Notes under the pieces: generated by a model
Told to the model about the DNA's origin: nothing
Databases searched by the model: none
Seen by the model: the letters and a program-made list of their open reading frames with translations, nothing else
Position numbers and translations under genes: made by a program
Shown here: positions 37,801 through 46,900 of the stretch, in pieces
Layout of the letters: the number at the start of each line of letters is the position of its first letter
How positions within the stretch are numbered: the stretch's first letter is position 1
Source: Platycnemis pennipes
Lineage: Eukaryota > Arthropoda > Insecta > Odonata > Platycnemididae
Direction: 5' to 3'
Length of the DNA: 64,000 nt
NCBI GenBank assembly: GCA_933228895.1
Contig: OW121852.1
Span: forward strand, 55,718,872 to 55,782,871

Positions 37801-39982
37801 CATCACTTCTGCTCTCTCCTCCATCGCTTTTATTGTTTTCGTTGTTCCTGTTCATGATGATTTTCTTCTGACCCGTATGGCAATCTTTAGACAAATAACC
37901 AAAATAATTACACTTGAAACACTTATTGTCCGGACAATTTCTATAATAGTGTCCTAATTTTCCACATTTGTTGCACTTATTTTCTTCATTCGTCTGCTCT
38001 ACTCGGGAATGGCTGATTCTGGCTGTCCACTTTCCACAGCTGATCACGTCTACTACCGCCGCCTCGATAATGGACTGATGATGCTAACGCTTCTCATACT
38101 GGTTCTTCTTCAATGGCATCTTCTTGCAAGAGAGCAGCCTTTACCTTGTGTTGTAAGCTCATGGTCTCCTACCAGAATTGCTATCGTTACTTTATAATTA
38201 TTTTGCGGAAGACCAGCTAGAAATAATCCAGCAAGCTGCCTATCATTTAATTCAAGACCATAACCAGCACTTTTTATTATTCTGTTGAGTCCTTTTATTT
38301 CCGCCATATATTTGTGCATGCTTTGATCTGGTTTCTTCGTCATGTTAAACATTTGCTTTGTAACGGTCAAACACTTCATCAGTGTGAATGATGTATGTGT
38401 TCTCTTCAATATATCCCAAGCTTCTTTAGCCAACTTACATTCTCCGATATCTTTGATGTACCTCTTATATACGTGGTTCCAGATAAAACTCTGTGCTTTT
38501 CTATTAAGTCTCTTTTGATCTACATTTAGGTCATCTTCTTCTGCATCAAATCCGGGGTCCACTGCATTCCTGCAATTTTTCTCAACTAATTCTGATTGCG
38601 TTAACTTAGACCAGGAATAATAATTACTCCCATCTAGTTTAGGCATTCCACCTTCTCGTAACTCTTCCGCCATATCCTTGTTCAGTCCCAACTTCAGCCG
38701 TAATTTCAGTCCCAACTTCAGTCCGGTTCGGCTGGTAGATTGTAACTTCTGGTCACTTCAGATGATCTCAACTCGGCAACTCAAGTATTTGCATCCTGGG
38801 CCCATACCCAATTGGTTGGGTCTAAACTTCTTAATTAAATGGGAAACTACTTCTTTTCTTTAAACTAAGAACTCAACTTTACTTGTATGACTTTTTTCTT
38901 ACACGTCGTGACACACACTCAAAACATAAAACTACAATACTACCATACATACATAGTTACGTTGCCAAAAATGCATACAATGTTACTAAAATAAATATTA
39001 TAATCATAATTGACTCCCCCAATACTCCACTGTAGTATAATTTATGGTGTTTCTTTTATTTTTTATAGGGGAAGAAAGTTTTGAGGCCAGCTCCCTTGGT
39101 GAAGCTGCAGAAGTAGTGCAGGAGTATGTGTGCGATGATGAACTTATTCTTATTAAGGGGTAAGAATTGAATTTTTTAGTTAGCTGTTATGTTCTCTGAT
39201 TTAGTCTTAGAGATGTATTCATGTTTTTTATTGATATTTGTTCTGTTTCATGAAGTCCTAAGGTCCGCACTGCAGCATCTATCATTCTTCGTGGCCCTAC
39301 TGATTCATATGTGGATGAAATGGAAAGATCTGTCCATGACTCACTCTGTGTTGTACGCAGGGTATTGGAATCTAAGTCTGTTGTTGCTGGAGGAGGTTGT
39401 GTTGAAGCAGCTCTTTCCATTTATCTCGAGAATTTTGCCATTTCGATTGTAAGTTTTCCTTTTACTAAATAGAGTTATTCCTTTCCATTTTTACGGAATT
39501 TAAAGCAATATGTATCATCTTTTCTAGAGTTCCCGTGAACAACTTGCCATTGCAGAATTCGCTCATTCATTATTAGTAATTCCCAAAACTCTGGCTGTAA
39601 ATGCAGCTCAAGATGCTACAGAACTTGTTTCCTGTCTTCGTGCCTATCATAATTCCAGCCAAACTAAAGTGGAGCATGCTGATTTCAAATGGTATTTAAT
39701 TTTAATTTTAGTTTTGAATGCTGATTATATTGGATTTGAATTTTAATTTGCGCCCTTTTCTTGTACTTAAGGTTGGGCTTGGATTTATACGAAGGCACTG
39801 TGAGAGACAACTTGAAAGCAGGAGTGTTAGAACCTGCAATATCGAAGATAAAATCTCTGAAATTTGCAACTGAAGCCGCTATCACAATCCTTCGCATTGA
39901 TGATATGATAAAACTAGATCCCGAGCCAAAGGAAGGGAAGAGTTATGGAGATGCATGCCATGCTGGAGAGTTGGATGGTTAA
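19887..39982 (+). CDS. CCT1: T-complex protein 1 subunit alpha (CCT1), complete
   Basis: Subunit of the cytosolic group II chaperonin TRiC/CCT, which folds actin, tubulin and other proteins with ATP. Thirteen exons: 19887-19962, 20158-20243, 20328-20456, 22970-23067, 24225-24335, 28518-28698, 28835-28918, 29122-29262, 31694-31805, 39069-39159, 39256-39448, 39528-39691, 39772-39982. They sum to 1677 nt, 558 residues plus TAA, the usual CCT1 length. The N-terminus ends in [17 protein letters not shown]; the ATP motifs NDGAT (60-64) and GDGTT (91-95) are intact, and [13 protein letters not shown] marks the second equatorial half. Exon three uses a GTACGT donor, the only choice that keeps [11 protein letters not shown]. 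All other borders are standard. The largest intron (31806-39068) contains an antisense Copia. Confidence 0.96.
20990..21280 (+). pseudogene. zinc-ribbon fragment of a Merlin/IS1595-like transposase (candidate)
   Basis: A 96-codon frame inside the Merlin-like element. Residues around 40-90 read [20 protein letters not shown] then [16 protein letters not shown] and, further on, [12 protein letters not shown]. The CPRCG...WRC...RC spacing with a flanking short helix and a basic ending resembles the N-terminal zinc domain of ISXO2/IS1016-like transposases. The catalytic domain does not follow. Alternatives: an unrelated zinc-ribbon or a chance frame. It does not match the CCT1 reading. Confidence 0.45.
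21533..21773. repeat. perfect 118-bp GC-rich palindrome (5-nt loop)
   Basis: 21533-21650 and 21656-21773 are exact reverse complements as far as I can check base by base, with loop GCCGC. The outer ~45 bp are mixed sequence (from TATGATCGGTTTTCTC inward); the inner ~70 bp are almost pure G+C. It lies inside the Merlin-like element. The arm motif CGGATT-TTT--AAACC-TTTCTTGGTTGT recurs once more in direct orientation at about 22258. Confidence 0.92.
21780..22260. repeat. GC-rich minisatellite
   Basis: Imperfect tandem units built on GGGGCAGGGGCGGGTCA and GGCAGAGCGGGGCAGG, with higher-order repeats (for example the block ending in TAGTGGGGCAGAGTTTCGGG occurs near 21990 and 22150). Long Gly/Arg-rich open frames across it are a composition effect. 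Confidence 0.88.
22749..24224 (+). other. CCT1 introns three (end) and four
   Basis: Between the Merlin-like element and exon five only exon four (22970-23067) is coding. The rest is AT-rich intron without a recognised element. Confidence 0.6.
25267..25469. repeat. fold-back inverted repeat, ~90-bp arms
   Basis: ATGAGTGAAAGTTTCTCGTG at the left pairs with CACGAGAAACTTTCACTCAT at the right. Pairing continues with few mismatches through CCACCGGGTC, GGCTCCATCTCTGCCGAC and AACGACTCGTTTTCCATCT to an inner stem CAGGGCTGTGA/TCACAGCCCTG, leaving a loop of only about 13 nt. The 12-mer TTATATTACGTT occurs just left (about 25237) and again directly at the right edge (about 25469), like a target duplication. 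Confidence 0.85.
25847..26653. mobile_element. hAT-like MITE (CAG[T/C]GGTGCAGG termini)
   Basis: Left end CAGTGGTGCAGGATCCCTAA and the reverse complement of the right end CAGCGGTGCAGGATCCCTAA match over about 34 bp (to TTGGTATTT). The inside is AT-rich with no gene. CAG-GGTG termini suggest hAT, but no convincing 8-bp duplication was found. Confidence 0.6.
27154..28460 (+). mobile_element. pogo/Tigger-type non-autonomous element
   Basis: Bounded by TA on both sides (27152-27153, 28461-28462). The left terminus is CAGTAGAAACTCAAAATTAC; the right terminus, reverse-complemented, is CAATACTCTCGACAATACGA. The subterminal regions carry the TTCGTAAT words seen in the other pogo copies of this window. 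Same family as 15451-17225, opposite orientation. No transposase seen. Its right end is only 57 bp before CCT1 exon six. Confidence 0.78.
29263..29967 (+). other. CCT1 intron eight, left part
   Basis: AT-rich intron after exon eight. No feature recognised. Confidence 0.55.
29972..30247. mobile_element. piggyBac-like MITE
   Basis: Ends are inverted: CCCTTTTACTGC at the left and GCAGTTAAAGGGT at the right, each next to TTAA (29968-29971 and 30248-30251). TTAA duplication with CCCTTT termini is the piggyBac pattern. About 276 bp and non-coding; located in CCT1 intron eight. Confidence 0.72.
30386..30444 (+). repeat. 22-bp tandem repeat, 2.7 copies
   Basis: TTTCAGTGGTGCATTTTTCATC repeats without change from 30386, the third copy being partial. 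Confidence 0.9.
30502..30693 (+). pseudogene. unidentified protein-coding fragment
   Basis: About 64 codons inside a 133-codon frame, unlike the AT-rich intron around it. It reads [40 protein letters not shown] and [20 protein letters not shown], ending in RFRC where LINE 3' sequence begins. Balanced amino-acid composition and codon use near 50% GC argue for a once-translated sequence. I do not recognise the family. Sources could be a captured host exon or an old viral or transposon protein; it is not part of CCT1 and not on the LINE strand. Confidence 0.4.
30694..31465 (-). mobile_element. RTE-like LINE 3' fragment
   Basis: Same family as 13636-15448: the minus strand gives the RT end (MKINQ..., about 31390), the YGAETWAL block (about 31090), [20 protein letters not shown] and the same 3' end with an (ATT)-rich tail at about 30707. 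Frames are broken. Cut at the RT thumb; lies antisense in CCT1 intron eight. Confidence 0.85.
31806..33534 (+). other. CCT1 intron nine, left part
   Basis: AT-rich, no exon or clear element recognised before the Copia insertion at 33540. Confidence 0.55.
33540..33761 (-). repeat. Copia 3' LTR
   Basis: About 215-222 bp, nearly identical to the other LTR; both contain CTTCTTAATTAAATGGGAAA and CATACAATGTTACTAAAATA. An extra ATTGGTT at the outer edge is absent from the partner. Confidence 0.88.
33791..35783 (-). pseudogene. Copia reverse transcriptase and RNase H
   Basis: Pieces 35601-35783 (linker ending [17 protein letters not shown]), 35139-35483 ([15 protein letters not shown]...WVFKIK, start of RT_2), 34176-35027 (RT core: [28 protein letters not shown] and the catalytic [11 protein letters not shown]) and 33791-34246 (RNase [44 protein letters not shown]). 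Several frameshifts separate them. RT carries YADD where most copia elements have YVDD. Confidence 0.9.
35834..36525. mobile_element. solo LTR inserted in the Copia
   Basis: A 692-bp block beginning TGTACCCC and ending TTTACAACA (TG...CA ends), flanked by an exact 5-bp duplication TACAT (35829-35833, 36526-36530). It splits the Copia coding frame between AMYV and [16 protein letters not shown]. No coding content and no matching second LTR in the window, so a solo LTR left by recombination is the best reading. The parent family is not identified. Confidence 0.8.
36533..38047 (-). pseudogene. Copia protease and integrase
   Basis: 37532-38047 begins with a zinc knuckle pair ([14 protein letters not shown], then [14 protein letters not shown]) and then the protease site [18 protein letters not shown], where the usual DSGAT is DCAST. 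36886-37575 carries the HNRLGH integrase zinc finger (one cysteine replaced: CDVYF) and the core HSDVMG...FVDDFSRY. The second acidic motif DGGGEYVSK is in another frame at about 36850. 36533-36809 has [13 protein letters not shown] with the final E. Frameshifts and the altered protease site make it inactive. Confidence 0.88.
38110..38671 (-). pseudogene. Copia gag
   Basis: The likely start is [20 protein letters not shown] at 38671. The gag-like core follows: [39 protein letters not shown]. This is the UBN2/copia gag pattern. The frame is lost near 38110, ahead of the zinc knuckles. Confidence 0.85.
38811..39025 (-). repeat. Copia 5' LTR
   Basis: Partner of the LTR at 33540-33761, differing at scattered positions, so the insertion is not brand new. 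The right edge lies 43 bp before CCT1 exon ten. Confidence 0.88.
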
Positions 39983-40908
39983 AATCATAAAACCAACTGC
40001 TTAATTTTAATTTATATTGTTTTCACATTGCACTGAGGGCACCTGCTGCTTGTATTAATATTCCTGCAACACTCTTTTTACTTCTGTTAACGCTTGAAAT
40101 TGACAAATGAAAACATGTAACTGGTTGTCATAATTTACCTGAAAATTTCTAAAAAGTTTGTATCCTTTCATCATGTTTACAATAATACATGTTGGAATAA
40201 TGCATTTATTTCATTGGTTCTTTTTTTGATGTATCATACATTGTTCAAAGTAACTCTTTAACATGTCACATGCCATTTTATTAATAAAATACCACCATAA
40301 TTTTTCTTAAGAACGTGACTCATTCATTCACCCGGATTTGCCCAACCTACCTGTCGTTTGTACCAGTAGCCTATTTGGGACTGATTACGACTTTCGCCGG
40401 CAGAGGGCTAGTTGTAAGCAATTCAAAATGGACGCTAGCGTGAGTAAGTTTGCCTTATCAGTGTCAACAGAGGTGTCGAGGACTAGCTTTGAGAGTTGTC
40501 ACAAGGAGATACGTGCATGAACGGCTTTCCATCTCGTTTACAATTTGGTATAACCTGTTGTGCATTGTGGAAGAATTAACCGTGTTTCTTTGTTTACCTT
40601 CATCCAATACGTCAGCAGACGTATTGGTTGGAGTGGGTGTTGCCAGTACGAACAGTACTAATGGTACTAAACATGACTAATAATTGCTGATGCAGGGAAG
40701 TAATTTTTGATAAGTGTAGAAAGTATGTTGCTAGAACGAAAGGCTTAATTCTTTTGTGAGTGAAAACAAATGGAATGTTCACTAAACGGTTACTCTCTGG
40801 CCAGAGGGTTTGATGTTTTTATGTACACCTAGAGAAATGATGATGCTCATGACAAGAACTCTAGATATTTGTCCAAAGGAGTTACCAATTGTACAGTGAT
40901 GCTAACAA
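39983..40908 (+). other. CCT1 3' UTR and promoter/5' UTR of the next gene
   Basis: The CCT1 3' UTR probably ends after the AATAAA at 40283-40288. The stretch 40320-40640 is richer in CpG than its neighbours and probably holds the start of the adaptor-like gene, including a possible untranslated first exon. The ATG at 40909 has an in-frame TAA two codons earlier. Confidence 0.45.
40283..40288 (+). terminator. candidate polyadenylation signal of CCT1
   Basis: AATAAA about 300 bp after the stop codon, followed by AT-rich sequence. Confidence 0.45.
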
Positions 40909-43900
40909 ATGGCAGTATCTGAGGAAGATATTGGTCAGGATTGGGCGGGGTATTGGAATCCCTCGGGGTATGGTAGTCATTCAGGGTGGATCCTTGCCCT
41001 GTTTGTAGCATCGACGTTGATATGTGGACTTTCTGCAGCAGCATGTGTGTGTGGCTGTCGGAAAACCCGAAACAAGTAAGTCCATACTTGCTGTTAGCTT
41101 TCCGGTATCATTTGCACGATAAATTTTTTGTCCAGGTTCTCACGTTCGTCAACGAAGAAGTAGGAACCGACATCAATCGTCTCAGAACTGGCTTCATTTA
41201 GTCCTGCTTACTAATGAATTTTAGATGGCCGCTACTAGAAACTTGTGCTTGCCATGCAGTATTGGCAGAAATTTATGGTAGCCTTCATTTATTCATTTTT
41301 TAAACATTCTCTCTAAGGTACATCGTCTTTATTTTTTAAAGCGCATATGAGTTCCCCCCTTACTGTCGCTTTTATGTTTAATCTGCTTTAAGAAGTATAT
41401 TTTATTATTGTTGTCTGTATCCTATGGCCAACAACGGAGTCTTGATTCCTTGTTTCCGAAGTCATTGTACATTGACTGTGGCTAATTGAAATATTTATAT
41501 GTAGCTTTGTAAAGAATTATTTAATTCCTGAAAATATCACAAGTGGGTGCTATAATTTGGCAAGTATTGGTGGAGTGAGGCCACTAGCTTTGAAATAAAA
41601 TAAGAGTGAATCTTTTCGTTGGGTTTAGGAACCAACTCATCTGACTTTAGGTATGTAATTTTAGATCTAGAATCAAAATATTCTGACAGGAAATGAATAT
41701 TGTTCCAGTTGACGCGACGTTCATACGTTTCAACTCAGTTGAAAGGCCAAAGAAGCCATCACTTAACAGCTTTTTTACTGCACCCCAACAATTCAAGAAA
41801 TAGCCCTCGTGTTTTATTGTTATTTCCGTTAATATTCATATTAATACGGCGAAATAAGGCATAAAGCAATGCAAATAGGAATATTTATTAATTTATAGGT
41901 AGCTAGTCACTTATAGATGAAATATGTTAATGGTGAAAGCCAGACACCAGAGAATTGATATCAAGTTTTGTTGTGGATGATATCAATAGACAATTCTCAG
42001 TTGTTTATGTCCATGTTAAGTTTTTATTTATTTTTAGACCTTGGGAATACATTTCTCAGGGGAACCAAGGAAAGATTTTGTCCTTATAATGTCCTTTTCT
42101 GTTTATTTTTATTTTGATAAATTGGCATATCTTTGGTTATGCGTAAGTTTAATTGAAGCCAAATTCGTTAGTTCCTCCTGATATCTTACATTAATTTAAT
42201 CTCTCAAATCTGAAGGCTGGATATTGTGATGTGTTATGTCGCAAGAAGCTATATCTACATTTATCATGTTAATCAAAATTCATTCATTCTTCTAGACACA
42301 ATGGGGGAGAAGAACTTCATGGACCAAAAGGCATGATTATAAAGACAAACCCTGATGAATCCCAAGGTTGTGTTAATCATTCTGAGAGCCTACCACCTGC
42401 AAATGACTCGATAGTTGTTAAAATATACCCTGATGACTCTGCATCACATGAAACAAGGTAACTTGCTGTTGCAATGTGTGGGAATAATACTATGGCTCAG
42501 TTGACTTTTTAACACTACTGGACTTTCCTGTTATTCTACTTTTAAAATTAAAATTTTTGTAATTATGTTTATTAGAATATGTATGAGATACTTACTTCTG
42601 ATGTTCATCATATGGTTACACAATGGAGGGGTTTTTGGGTGAATTTATGCTCCCTGGCAAAAATCATTGTGTACAACTTCTGTAAGGTACTGGCACACTA
42701 ATGATGCACAAAATATGGTACAAGATGAGTGATTTTAGTGTATTATCACTTTCAAAAGTCACTCCCCATGGTGAGCCTGGGCAATTATGTAGAACACAAT
42801 GGACTACGAGGCCCGCATCCAAATGAGTAGGGTGGGTGTCATACCCGGCAGCAGGGTAAGCAAGGATTCTGTGGTCGTCATCTCAGGAAATCCTTACACG
42901 AAAAGAAAGACAGCAGCTGCGGCGAAGAAGAGAGCAACAATGCTAAGGATCAGGGCATGGAACGTTAGGACGATGTTAAGGGCAGGAAAACTAGAAAACA
43001 TTTAGCATGAAATGGAGAGGGGAAAGATCGATTTGCTGGGATTAAGTGAAGTAAGATGGAGAGACCTGGGGGACTTCAGGAGCGAAAAGTACAGGGTTAT
43101 ATACAATGAAGGGGAAGAGAGTCAGCAGGGAGTTGCAGAATGCCACATTAGAGAAAAAAGTATTAAATGTGGAACAGGTAAGTGATAGAATATTGGTTAT
43201 CGAAATCAAAGTGATGCTGATGAATGTAGTCGTAGTACAGGTTTACATGCCGACAGAGGGACATGAAGGAGAGGAAGTAGATGAAGTATATGACCAGTTG
43301 GAGGAATTAATCAGGAAAGTTAAGGGCAGGAAGAACCTAATATTCATAGGAGACTGGAACGCGGTAGTAGGGGAAGGGAGGGACGGAAGAGAAGTAGGGG
43401 AGTATGGTCTGGGTGTAAGAAATACTGTGGCGAGAAAGCAGTGGAGTTCTATTGGAGAAATAATTTAATAATTACAAAATACGAGGTATGAACACCATCT
43501 TAGGTGTAGGTGGACATGGAAAATGTCTGGGGACACTGGAAGATACCAACTAGATTAAGTCATGATTAGGCAATGATTCAGGAACAGTGTGAAAAATTTG
43601 CATAGTTTCCCTGGTGCAGATGCAGACTCTGACCATAACTTGGTGGTAATGGAATGTGAGATAAGACTGTAAAGGTTGAAAGTAGGAAGGAGAATAAAAA
43701 AGTAGGATGTAGGAGCACTGATTGGAATGAAGAGGAGGGAATGTCAGGAGATTGTGGATAGATAAATCAGGGAAGAGGAACAATAGATGCCGGTGGGAAA
43801 TGATAAAGACAAGCATGAAAGAAGCAGCTGAGAAAACAATGGGAATAGTAGATGCTAGGAGGATTAAGAAACCATGGGTAACAGCAGAAGTGATGGAATG

Positions 43901-46900
43901 GATCGAGGAAAGAAGGAAATGTAAAAATGTAAACATAGAGCTAGGCGAAAGGTGCTATAAGGAGGTAAACAACAGACTTAGGATAGAATCAAAGAGAGCC
44001 GAGGAAAGTGGTGGAGTTGGCAGTGTGAGGAAATGGAGAGACTCCAGAGAGGAGGAGAAATAGGCAGTATGCAATCAAAGGTTAGAATGTTGTCAGGAAA
44101 CAAGAAATGGAAAATGGTCCAGTGCATCAAAGACAGAAGGGGAAATTTAGCAATGGAACTAGAGGAGATTCAGCTTTGGTGGAAGGAATAAATCGAAGAA
44201 ATGTACAATAGCAAAAATAAGACTAGGAACTAGGACATAGAAGAGGAAAAGGACATAGATTGGGATGGCATGGGCCCAGGAATGTGAGATAATGAGATAG
44301 AGTTCTCTAAGGCTTCCTTCTAAGGCATTGCGAGAAAATAAGGCAGGTAAATTCGTGGGGATAGATAACATCCCAGCTGAGCTTTTGAAGAACCTAGGAA
44401 GAGGGGGAGGGAGAGATTTGATGAACTTGTTCATAGAATATAAGAGGAGGGGGCTTGGCTGGAGGATTTTGTAAAAACTGTGCTGATACTGAAACCGAAA
44501 AAGAGGGTGACTAGGAATGTGAAGATTATAGAACGATAAGTTTGATTTCTCATGTGGCAAAGATAGTGCTTACAATTGTGGCATTTTTTGGTACCCCTCT
44601 CTCCCCTCGGTGGACTATTTACCCTCCGGACTTAGCCGAAGGACTTACACGACAGGCGTAGCTAATGACAGACGGAGCCAACAATGCCTACAATTCCAAA
44701 ATGCATCGATTTCGTCTGCATCCTCTTCTCTGCTCCTTTCCCTCTCCAGTCCAATCATCGTTTATATAGCCCCCTGAATGTGGATGAAGACCAGTAGTTT
44801 GGCCATCGTACAAGCCGTTATTTGGTGTTCTCCTGCCAGAGTCAAAAAAGAGTTCCTGATGCTCCAATGATAAACTTCCACCTCACCCACTTCACCCATA
44901 CCACTTCCCTCCCCTCAAAATCTACCTATCGATGATTTCCACGTTAAAGCTCATTCCACTTTGACCTTGCCGAAAACACCCCCTCCTTATGCCAGAAAAT
45001 ACTTCCCCTCTCACACTCTCTGTCCAAGCTGTTCACTTCTTGGCTACGTCCACCCCTCTCGAGCTAGTTTTTTGGGGACTTCGTCATTCTCGAGAGTCTC
45101 CTAGGGGCCAGGAGTTATTGGGGTTTCCCTGAATTTTGAAGAGTATTTTAATTGTTGGTTTGTACTTGCCTTGTCTATTTTGTTGAAATACATTGTTGGT
45201 TATAATTGGATTCTCATACTTTTGTTTTTTGTTCTATTTTGACCTCATCTTGCTCACCCGAGTCTGGAAAGAATTTTCTCCCCTGGACGAGCGTTTCTTG
45301 TGAACTCATTTTTTCATTTGGGAAACGCTGCATAATCATCAACAAAAGAATGGAAAAGAGTGCAAACGAATTTCTAGGCGAGGATCAGTTTGATTTGAGA
45401 CTCGAGATGTGATTGCAGTGCAGCGTTTCCCGAATGAAATAATATTATTTCATGAGATGCACTTGTCCAGGGGACAAAATTCTTTCCAAGCTCGGGTGAG
45501 CAAGATGAGGTCAGCAGGGTTGGTACGCATCTTGAAAGTCAGGGAACTGAAAAATTGGTCTGGAAGTCAGGAAAAAGTCAGGGAATTTCATTATTGGTCT
45601 GGAAAAAATTACCCTCCTTCAACACCGATTGGGCATGTGACTTGTTCAACTGAACTACGGATGCTATTATTCAGAATGCTGAGGCATGAATAACAGAGTA
45701 AGGGGACCGGGGATACAGCATCAAAAATGTGGAATATCAATGAAGAAAGATAATTTCATAAATGTAAGAAAGAGTGATCCCGGGTTGGGAACTTGAAACA
45801 TCTGACCTGCTACACAGCTACAGCAGACAAAGAGACTTTTTCAATGTATTTGGTGAGAGATGATGTAACCAGTGTGGAGATTTTAAGGAGCCTACAAACA
45901 ATGATGAATCATTCGTTACTCTTTTGCAGGAAAGTGCATCAGTCTTTTTCCTCTGATGTTCCCCGATAGTAAGATGTCCGAAGTGATGAAATTAGGAAGA
46001 AATAAAATAGGTTACATGCTAGTTTATCATATGGTACCATATTTCTATGAAATGGTGATTAGCGAAGTTCAGCCAAGTGAACCTTTTATTATTTTCTTTG
46101 CATAAAGTTTAAATAAGTGCAGCCGGAGTAACCAAATGGATCTAGCTGTTCGGTTTTGGAGCCCCAATTCAAATAAAGTTACCACTTGGTATTTAACTTC
46201 TCCAATCTATCTATTCTCTATCTAACTATTCCAGAAAAATGTATTTCAACTATATACAGAGCAAGTACAAACCAACAACTGAATGAATATTCTTCCCTTC
46301 AGAGAAATCTCTAACAATTTGGAACAATAGCAAGTAGCCACTCGACGAAGAATCAGAAAGACTAACTTGAAGCGGCCACACACACGCAGGAAGTAAACTC
46401 CTTGCCGTCTCAACTCGAACAGATCGCGTGAGAGGGCAGGTTTTTTCTGGCATCAAGAGGGGGTGTTTTTAACAAGGTCAAGGTGGACTGGCGGTGAACG
46501 TTGAATTAGTAGATAGGTAGATATTGAGGGGAGGGATAATGGTATGGGTGTAGTGGGCAAGGTGGAAGTTCATCATTGGAGCATCAGGAATGCTTTTCTG
46601 ACTTCTGTGGGAGGACACAGCTGACGGACTGTGTGCTGGGGGAAACTTCTGGTCTTCTTCCACATTCAGGGTTCTATATAAGTGAAGGCTGCTGTGGTCA
46701 GGTGATGGCACGAACAAAATGATGCAGACCAGACGGTGCAGTCTGGATCATAGGTAATTTTGGTGCCGTTGGCTCCAACTGTCGTCAGATGTGCCTGTCG
46801 TGCAAGTCCTTTGGCTAAGTTCGGAGTGTAATTAGTCTGCCAAGGGGTAATGTCCAATGAGGGGTGGAGGGGGGGAGGTTTACTAAAAATGCCACAGCAG

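Larger units (their letters stand above)
33540..39025 (-). mobile_element. Copia (Ty1/copia) LTR retrotransposon, antisense in CCT1 intron nine
   Basis: About 5.5 kb with two LTRs, a possible 5-bp duplication TCCAC (33535-33539, 39026-39030), a primer-binding-like GGGTATGGGCCCAGG just inside the 5' LTR (about 38796-38808, resembling the internal initiator-tRNA site used by copia) and a polypurine stretch GAGGAGGAG next to the 3' LTR. Gag, protease, integrase, RT and RNase H occur in copia order but with frameshifts, and a solo LTR interrupts the integrase/RT linker. Removing that 692-bp insertion leaves about 4.8 kb, a normal copia length. Confidence 0.93.

Noticed and set aside
43550..43936. 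A 128-codon minus-strand frame
   Set aside because: It is antisense to the linker region of the RTE-like LINE.
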